Of a stretch of 64,000 bases of DNA, positions 58,888 to 64,000 are shown piece after piece. The position numbers and the translations under genes were made by a program. The first letter of the stretch is position 1. Each line of letters starts with the position of its first letter. This DNA is from Pseudomonas allokribbensis. GTDB lineage: Bacteria > Pseudomonadota > Gammaproteobacteria > Pseudomonadales > Pseudomonadaceae. The notes beneath the pieces are model-generated. The model saw only the letters and a program-made list of their open reading frames with translations. It was not told the DNA's origin and did no database searches. The DNA lies in assembly GCF_014863605.1 (NCBI RefSeq), contig NZ_CP062252.1:5557501-5621500 (forward strand). Direction: 5' to 3'.

Positions 58888-60466
58888 GGCCACCAACGCC
58901 ACTCGCAAACAGGCACAGCGACTGCTGCGCCTCTATCATCTCTACCGTTTAAGCGTCGGCATCACCCTGGTGTTGCTGATTTCCAGCAACATGGACAACC
59001 GCCTGCTGACGTCGGCCGACGACGATCTGCTGCGCAATGGCAGCTGGTTGTACCTGGTGCTGAATATCCTGCTGGTGGTGTTCCTGGAGAACATCCGCCG
59101 CCCGGCCCAGTTGTTCGGGCTGGCCCTGCTCGACATCCTGCTGTTGTGCGGGCTGTTTTATGCCGCCGGTGGCGTGGCCAGCCCGATCGGCAATCTGCTG
59201 ATCGTCTCGGTAGCCATCAGCAATACCCTGTTGCGACGCCGTATCGGTGTGCTGATTGCAGCCATCGGCGCACTCGGCATTGTCGGCCTCAGCTTCCTGC
59301 TGAGCTTCAGCCATCCCCTGAGCGCCAACGAATACCTGCAAGCAGGCACCCTCGGCGCCCTGTGTTTTGCCGGGGCGCTGCTGGTGCAAGGCTTGATCCG
59401 TCGGCTCGAAGTCAGCGAGACCCTGGCCGAACAACGGGCCAGCGAAGTGGTCAGCCTCGAAGCCCTCAACGCCTTGATCCTGCAACGCATGCGCACCGGC
59501 ATTCTGGTCCTCGACGAACAACGCCGGGTGCAACTGGCCAACCACAGCGCCCGGACCCTGCTGGCGCAATCGCCCCTTGAGGGCCATTTGATCGACGACT
59601 ACTCGACCGCGCTGGTCGAGCGTCTGCATCTGTGGCTGAACAACCCGACACTGCGACCGCAGAGCCTGAAAATCGCCACCAACGGCCTGGAACTGCAACC
59701 GAGCTTCATCGCCCTGGAACAGAGCCCGAACCGCCAGACCCTGGTGTTTCTCGAAGACCTCGCCCAGATCGCCCAGCAAGCTCAGCAACTGAAGCTCGCC
59801 GCACTCGGGCGCCTGACCGCCGGCATCGCCCACGAGATCCGCAACCCGCTGGGCGCCATCAGTCATGCCGCGCAGCTGTTGCAGGAATCCGAGGAACTCG
59901 ACGGCGCGGATCGGCGTCTGACGCAGATCATCCAGGATCACTCCCAGCGCATGAACCGAGTCATTGAAAACGTCCTGCAACTCTCCCGTCGCCAGCAGAG
60001 CGCCCCGCAGCGACTCGATCTCGAACCGTGGCTTGTGCAGTTCGTCGAGGAAAGCCGGGAACAGGCCAGCGAACGCCAACGAATTCATCTGAACATCGAA
60101 TCCGGGGATTTCCGCACCCTGATGGACCCGGGCCAACTGACGCAAATTCTCGACAATCTGTTGCGCAACGGCTGGCGGCACAGCGCCCTGCTGCACGATC
60201 CTGCAGAGGTCTGGCTGCGGCTGTTCATCGACCCCGAAAGCCAGCTGGCCGTGCTCGAAGTGCAGGACAACGGCCCCGGCGTGGCGCTGGATCAGCAGGC
60301 CCACCTGTTCGAACCCTTCTTTACCACCAGCAGCCAGGGCACCGGCCTTGGGCTTTATCTGTCCCGTGAGCTGTGCGAAAGCAACCAGGCCCGCCTAGAC
60401 TTCAAACCACGCCAAGGCGGCGGCTGCTTTCGCATCACCTTTGCTCACGGACGGAAACAAAGTTGA
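58877..60466 (+). CDS. pilS: Sensor histidine kinase PilS
   Basis: A 529-residue kinase starting at GTG 58877. Six transmembrane helices (about residues 25-180) are followed by a PAS-like domain (about 195-300), the phospho-histidine in GIAHEIRNPLGAISH, the N box LLRNGWRHS (an arginine replaces the more usual Asn-Ala-Xaa), and GTGLGL. PilS controls PilR and pilA transcription; in P. aeruginosa it senses membrane pilin levels. The PilR start overlaps its stop. Confidence 0.95.
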   Translation: MIAEATNATRKQAQRLLRLYHLYRLSVGITLVLLISSNMDNRLLTSADDDLLRNGSWLYLVLNILLVVFLENIRRPAQLFGLALLDILLLCGLFYAAGGVASPIGNLLIVSVAISNTLLRRRIGVLIAAIGALGIVGLSFLLSFSHPLSANEYLQAGTLGALCFAGALLVQGLIRRLEVSETLAEQRASEVVSLEALNALILQRMRTGILVLDEQRRVQLANHSARTLLAQSPLEGHLIDDYSTALVERLHLWLNNPTLRPQSLKIATNGLELQPSFIALEQSPNRQTLVFLEDLAQIAQQAQQLKLAALGRLTAGIAHEIRNPLGAISHAAQLLQESEELDGADRRLTQIIQDHSQRMNRVIENVLQLSRRQQSAPQRLDLEPWLVQFVEESREQASERQRIHLNIESGDFRTLMDPGQLTQILDNLLRNGWRHSALLHDPAEVWLRLFIDPESQLAVLEVQDNGPGVALDQQAHLFEPFFTTSSQGTGLGLYLSRELCESNQARLDFKPRQGGGCFRITFAHGRKQS

Positions 60467-61809
60467 ACACGAGCCCACGGCAAAAAATCCTCATCGTCGA
60501 CGACGAACCGGATATCCGCGAACTCCTGGAAATTACCCTGGGACGGATGAAACTCGACACTTTCAGCGCACGCAATCTCGGCGAAGCCCAGGCATTGCTG
60601 CACCGCGATACCTTTGACCTGTGCCTGACCGACATGCGTCTGCCCGACGGCACCGGGCTGGAGCTGGTGCAGCACATTCAACAACGCCATCCGCAATTGC
60701 CGGTGGCGATGATCACGGCCTATGGCAGCCTGGAAACAGCGATCAACGCCTTGAAGGCCGGGGCTTTCGACTTCCTGACCAAACCGGTGGACCTCACGCG
60801 GTTGCGTGAACTGGTCGCCACGGCATTGCGCATGCCCGCGACCGGTGGAGTCTGCACATCGATCGACCGGCGCCTGCTCGGCGACTCGCAGCCGATGCGC
60901 GATCTGCGCAAACAGATCGACAAACTGGCCCGCAGTCAGGCGCCGGTCTACATCAGCGGCGAGTCCGGCAGCGGCAAGGAACTGGTCGCCCGCCTGATTC
61001 ACGAGCAAGGCCCCCGCGCCAGCCAGCCGTTCGTGCCGGTGAACTGCGGGGCCATTCCGTCAGAGTTGATGGAAAGCGAGTTCTTCGGCCATCGCAAAGG
61101 CAGTTTCACCGGCGCGGTGGAGGACAAACCGGGTCTGTTCCAGGCAGCCCATGGCGGCACGCTGTTTCTCGATGAAGTGGCGGACTTGCCGCTATCGATG
61201 CAGGTCAAGTTGCTGCGGGCGATCCAGGAAAAAGCCGTGCGCAGCGTCGGCGGCCAGCAGGAAACCGTGGTCGATGTGCGCATTCTCTGCGCCACCCACA
61301 AGGACCTGGACGGGGAAGTTGCCGCCGAGCGCTTTCGGCAGGATCTGTATTACCGGCTGAACGTGATCGAACTGCGCGTACCGTCCCTGCGCGAACGCCG
61401 TGATGATATCGAAGCACTGGCCGCCCATATGCTCAAGCGCCTGGCCCATGGTACCGGCCAACCCTCGACCCGCCTGCATCCGCAAGCGCTTGAAGCCTTG
61501 AAGAACTACCGCTTCCCGGGAAATGTCCGGGAACTTGAGAACGTCCTCGAACGCGCGCACACATTGTGCGAAAACCGCATGATCGAAGCCGACGACCTGC
61601 GCCTGAGTGAAGGCAACTGCGCGGCCGAGGGCGGCATCGCCGATCTCACGCAGATCGATAACCTGGAAGACTATCTGGAAAACGTCGAGCGCAAACTGAT
61701 TCTGCAGGCGCTGGAGGAAACCCGCTGGAACCGCACGGCGGCGGCGCAGCGGCTGAATCTATCGTTTCGTTCGATGCGCTATCGGCTGAAGAAACTGGGC
61801 CTGGATTGA
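60463..61809 (+). CDS. pilR: Sigma-54-dependent response regulator PilR
   Basis: A 448-residue NtrC-type activator. The start is a TTG at 60463 that overlaps the pilS stop (TTGA), with GGAAA upstream. No ATG is better placed and the length fits the family. It has a receiver (phospho-Asp in CLTDMRLPDG), an AAA+ domain with Walker A GESGSGKE and the sigma-54 loop GSFTGA (Ser instead of the usual Ala), and an HTH ending NRTAAAQRLNLSFRSMRYRLKKLGLD. The pilA promoter near 41.6 kb is its expected target. A terminator follows. Confidence 0.95.
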   Translation: MNTSPRQKILIVDDEPDIRELLEITLGRMKLDTFSARNLGEAQALLHRDTFDLCLTDMRLPDGTGLELVQHIQQRHPQLPVAMITAYGSLETAINALKAGAFDFLTKPVDLTRLRELVATALRMPATGGVCTSIDRRLLGDSQPMRDLRKQIDKLARSQAPVYISGESGSGKELVARLIHEQGPRASQPFVPVNCGAIPSELMESEFFGHRKGSFTGAVEDKPGLFQAAHGGTLFLDEVADLPLSMQVKLLRAIQEKAVRSVGGQQETVVDVRILCATHKDLDGEVAAERFRQDLYYRLNVIELRVPSLRERRDDIEALAAHMLKRLAHGTGQPSTRLHPQALEALKNYRFPGNVRELENVLERAHTLCENRMIEADDLRLSEGNCAAEGGIADLTQIDNLEDYLENVERKLILQALEETRWNRTAAAQRLNLSFRSMRYRLKKLGLD

Positions 61810-61816
61810 GTCATTC

Positions 61817-61846
61817 AAGGATCGCAGCCCACAGGCTGCGATCTTT
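61817..61846. terminator. Terminator between pilR and thiO
   Basis: GATCGCAGCC (61820-61829), CACA loop, GGCTGCGATC (61834-61843) and TTT. It lies between convergent genes and may serve both. The GATCGCAGCC core also recurs as an extragenic element in this group. Confidence 0.75.
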
Positions 61847-61855
61847 GATCTGGCT

Positions 61856-62956
61856 TCAGAGCCGGCCTTCCAGTGCATACGGCGCTGGATCGATGATCGG
61901 CGCCCGTCCCAGCATCACATCGGCAAACAGCTGACAGGATGCGGGCGCCAGCACCAGCCCGTTGCGGTAATGCCCGCAATTGAGCCACAGGCCATCAAAC
62001 CCCGGCACCCGGCCAATGTAGGGAATCCCTTCCGGTGAGCCTGGACGCAACCCGGCCCAGTGACCCACCACTTCGGCGTCTGCCAGCGCTGGCAGCAATT
62101 CCACCGCCGAGGCCTTGAGGCTTTCCAGTGCATTGTCGGTCGGCGTCTTGTCGAAACCTTCGTGCTCCAGCGTGCTGCCGATCAGAATATGCCCGTCGCG
62201 GCGCGGGATCGCGTAACGCCCCTTGGCCAGCACCATGCTCGGCAGGAAATCCGCCGCGCATTTGTAGAGAATCATCTGGCCTTTGACCGGCTCCACCGGC
62301 AGCGAAAGATTCAGGGTCTTGAGCAATTCGCCGCTCCACGCCCCCGCCGTCAGCACCACCTGATCGCCGGAGATCACGCCCTTCGACGTTTGCACACCGA
62401 CAACCTGCTCGCCCTCACGGACAAACCCGCTGACCTCGCACTGCTCGTGAATCGTCACGTTCGGCAGCGCCTGCAACGCCGCTTTCAATGACTTCACCAG
62501 CCGTGGGTTACGCACGTTGGCCACGTCGGCCATGTAGATCGCCCGGGAAAATCCGCCGCCGAGTACCGACACCGCATCATGGGCCGCCGAGATATCCACA
62601 GCCCGCAGCGGTCGGTTTTCCCGCTCGGCCCAGGCCAGCGCTTCGGCTTCATCATCCAGATCCAGCCAGTACAGGCCGGTGGTGTGCACTTCGGGATCAA
62701 CGCCGGTGTCGGCAAACAGGCGCTCGCCCAGCTGTGGATAAAAATCCTGTGACCAGTGCGCCAGTGCCGTGACGGCCGGGCTATAGCGCCACGGATACAA
62801 CGGAGAAACGATGCCGCCACCGGCCCAGGACGATTCCTGGCCGACATTCGAGCGATCCAGCAGCACCACGCTGCCTACCTCGGAGGCGAGGTTGTACGCG
62901 GTGAGCAGGCCAATCACCCCGCCACCGACAATCACCACTTGCTGTTGCCTGGTCAT
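61856..62956 (-). CDS. thiO: Glycine oxidase ThiO
   Basis: A 366-residue FAD-dependent amine oxidase of the DadA/ThiO type. The ATG at 62956 precedes the nucleotide-binding GGGVIGLLTAYNLA; an upstream in-frame ATG at 62998 is less likely. The C-terminal FAD/substrate region reads WAGLRPGSPEGIPYIGRVPG and HYRNGLVLAPASC. Glycine oxidase makes dehydroglycine for the thiamine thiazole ring. As I recall, it sits next to pilSR in other pseudomonads, with no known functional link to pili. Confidence 0.88.
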   Translation of the reverse strand: MTRQQQVVIVGGGVIGLLTAYNLASEVGSVVLLDRSNVGQESSWAGGGIVSPLYPWRYSPAVTALAHWSQDFYPQLGERLFADTGVDPEVHTTGLYWLDLDDEAEALAWAERENRPLRAVDISAAHDAVSVLGGGFSRAIYMADVANVRNPRLVKSLKAALQALPNVTIHEQCEVSGFVREGEQVVGVQTSKGVISGDQVVLTAGAWSGELLKTLNLSLPVEPVKGQMILYKCAADFLPSMVLAKGRYAIPRRDGHILIGSTLEHEGFDKTPTDNALESLKASAVELLPALADAEVVGHWAGLRPGSPEGIPYIGRVPGFDGLWLNCGHYRNGLVLAPASCQLFADVMLGRAPIIDPAPYALEGRL

Positions 62957-63013
62957 GTTTGATCCAACCGTAAAAAAGACAGTGGGCGCAAAAGGCACCC
63001 GAATAAAAGCGGC

Positions 63014-63415
63014 TCAGCGGCCCCAGCAATCCTTGGAGGTCAGCCCGGTTGTCGCGTTGTTCATGCTGCGCACACCGGTGTTGGTGAGGGTGAAGTCCCC
63101 GCACTTGTCGCCGGCCATGGTCGTACCGGCCTTGCGGGTCGCGGTCAGCAGAAAGGTCTGGTCAGCGATGGTCGGGGTGATCGTGTAGAAATCATTGCCC
63201 GCGCTGAGACCGGTGATGCCTGTGTAAACGTTGTTTTTGGTGTAGAAGCGCTCGAGCGTCTGCGCCTGCTCCGACAGCAGCGATACCACCTCGGCGCGAC
63301 GGCCCTTCTTCAGGTATTCGGTATAGCTCGGTGCGGCAATGGTGATGATGATCCCGATAATCGCAATCACGATCATGATTTCGATCAGGGTAAATCCTCG
63401 GATGGATCTGCGCAT
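63014..63415 (-). CDS. pilE: Minor type IV pilin PilE
   Basis: A 133-residue prepilin with a short leader MRRSIRG and cleavage before FTLIEIMIVIAIIGIIITIA; Glu is at mature position 5. The C-terminal pair of cysteines (DKCGDF ... SKDCWGR) forms the pilin disulfide. It lies directly downstream of pilY1 on the same strand, as minor pilins do, and is processed by PilD. Minor pilins prime assembly with PilY1 at the tip. It could also be named a PilE-like pseudopilin. Confidence 0.88.
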   Translation of the reverse strand: MRRSIRGFTLIEIMIVIAIIGIIITIAAPSYTEYLKKGRRAEVVSLLSEQAQTLERFYTKNNVYTGITGLSAGNDFYTITPTIADQTFLLTATRKAGTTMAGDKCGDFTLTNTGVRSMNNATTGLTSKDCWGR

Positions 63416-63429
63416 GCCTCAACTCTCGC

Positions 63430-64000
63430 TTACTGTATTTGTCGCCACATGATACGACGGCTGCCGCCGCCGGATTTTTCCACCAGGGTGGTGATACCGC
63501 CACTGGAATCGTTCACGATCTTGCGCGTTGCGCCATTGACGATGGCGTTCAGGGTGGGAATGCCGCCGCTGAATACCACGCCGCTGGAAATCGTGTCGTT
63601 GCTGTCGACCACGCCGTCGGCGTTGGTGTCGAGCACCGCATAGTTGAGCATCTTACCGCTGAACGCATCGAGTTCGACCAGTTTGCCGGTGCCGAAACTG
63701 GAGCACGGGTCAGTGGTATCGACACTGGCCGTGGTGAATACGATACGCCCGAGCACCAGGCTGGCCTGATTGATCACCCGTTCCCCCGTCAATACGTTGT
63801 TGTACACCAGCGGCAGGTACCAGCCCTTCTCCGCCGGATACGTCGTGTCGTTCTGGGTGGTGGTGACGAACTGCCCCGAACTGCCGGAAAACACACCGGT
63901 GATGGCCTGCGCCTGCAAACTGCTGACCGTGAGCTGGCCCGATCCGCCGTCGGCATCCCACACCGAGTAGAACGCCTGCAGATCCTTGTTGGTCTTGTCG
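63430..64000 (-). CDS. pilY1: PilY1, C-terminal part (runs off the window)
   Basis: The last 190 codons of a gene that enters from the right edge; the frame is open to position 64000. The sequence fits the PilY1 beta-propeller: a calcium-binding loop DTNADGVVDSND with an EF-like spacing, GKLVELDAFSGKMLNYAVLD blade segments, and a C-terminus GGSRRIMWRQIQ. PilY1 is a tip adhesin and mechanosensor of type IV pili. It is followed by pilE after 14 bases. Confidence 0.88.
   Translation of the reverse strand, partial: DKTNKDLQAFYSVWDADGGSGQLTVSSLQAQAITGVFSGSSGQFVTTTQNDTTYPAEKGWYLPLVYNNVLTGERVINQASLVLGRIVFTTASVDTTDPCSSFGTGKLVELDAFSGKMLNYAVLDTNADGVVDSNDTISSGVVFSGGIPTLNAIVNGATRKIVNDSSGGITTLVEKSGGGSRRIMWRQIQ

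Overview
The window reads as ordinary chromosome from a fluorescent Pseudomonas (P. fluorescens group). This rests on gene content and order: the ilvI-ilvH-ilvC-pssA block, cbpA followed by a PrrF-type RNA, dksA-gluQRS-cbrX-cbrA-cbrB-crcZ-pcnB-folK-panB-panC-pgi-acs, and pilA/pilBCD-coaE-yacG followed by ndh, clpB, rluD, bamD and pilSR. Codon use is high-GC throughout. I see no insertion sequence, prophage, integrase, CRISPR array or rRNA operon. The nearest things to repeats are two or three short REP-like hairpins.

Left part (1-19.8 kb): methionine sulfoxide repair (msrPQ), phosphatidylserine synthase and the branched-chain amino acid genes lie on the minus strand. They are preceded by a leader that may encode a short Leu/Val-rich peptide. 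Then come envelope genes (a TPR lipoprotein and PBP1B, whose mRNA may be leaderless) and an APH-like/P-loop fusion. Next is a small iron/cAMP region: cbpA, one prrF sRNA with a Fur-type operator, chaN, and a heme importer hmuTUV behind its own Fur-like site.

Middle (19.8-35 kb): this is the carbon-control block. dksA, gluQRS, the small overlapping gene cbrX, the sensor kinase CbrA and the regulator CbrB are followed by the Hfq/Crc-sequestering sRNA crcZ. crcZ has two CbrB-type inverted repeats and a textbook -24/-12 promoter. Downstream are pcnB-folK, panB-panC (no panD follows), pgi and acs. The acs start region carries an Hfq/Crc-type A-rich motif, so a probable target of the CrcZ circuit sits 6 kb from crcZ.

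Right part (35-64 kb): a methyltransferase, a giant DUF748 protein, a BON-domain protein, and the type IV pilus locus (pilA with a sigma-54 promoter, divergent from pilBCD-coaE-yacG). Next are a lone CbiM-like permease, type II NADH dehydrogenase, an EF-hand protein with a tandem EGKCG motif, a chemoreceptor, and a four-tRNA cluster interrupted by an internal terminator. clpB with a sigma-32 promoter, pgeF-rluD, bamD and pilS-pilR come next, then thiO, pilE and the 3' end of pilY1, which runs off the window.

Gene functions come from recognisable motifs and remembered gene order, not from database searches. Most are standard core genes. The least explained items are the EGKCG EF-hand protein, the ilv leader ORF, the apparent leaderless mrcB start and the terminator inside the tRNA cluster.
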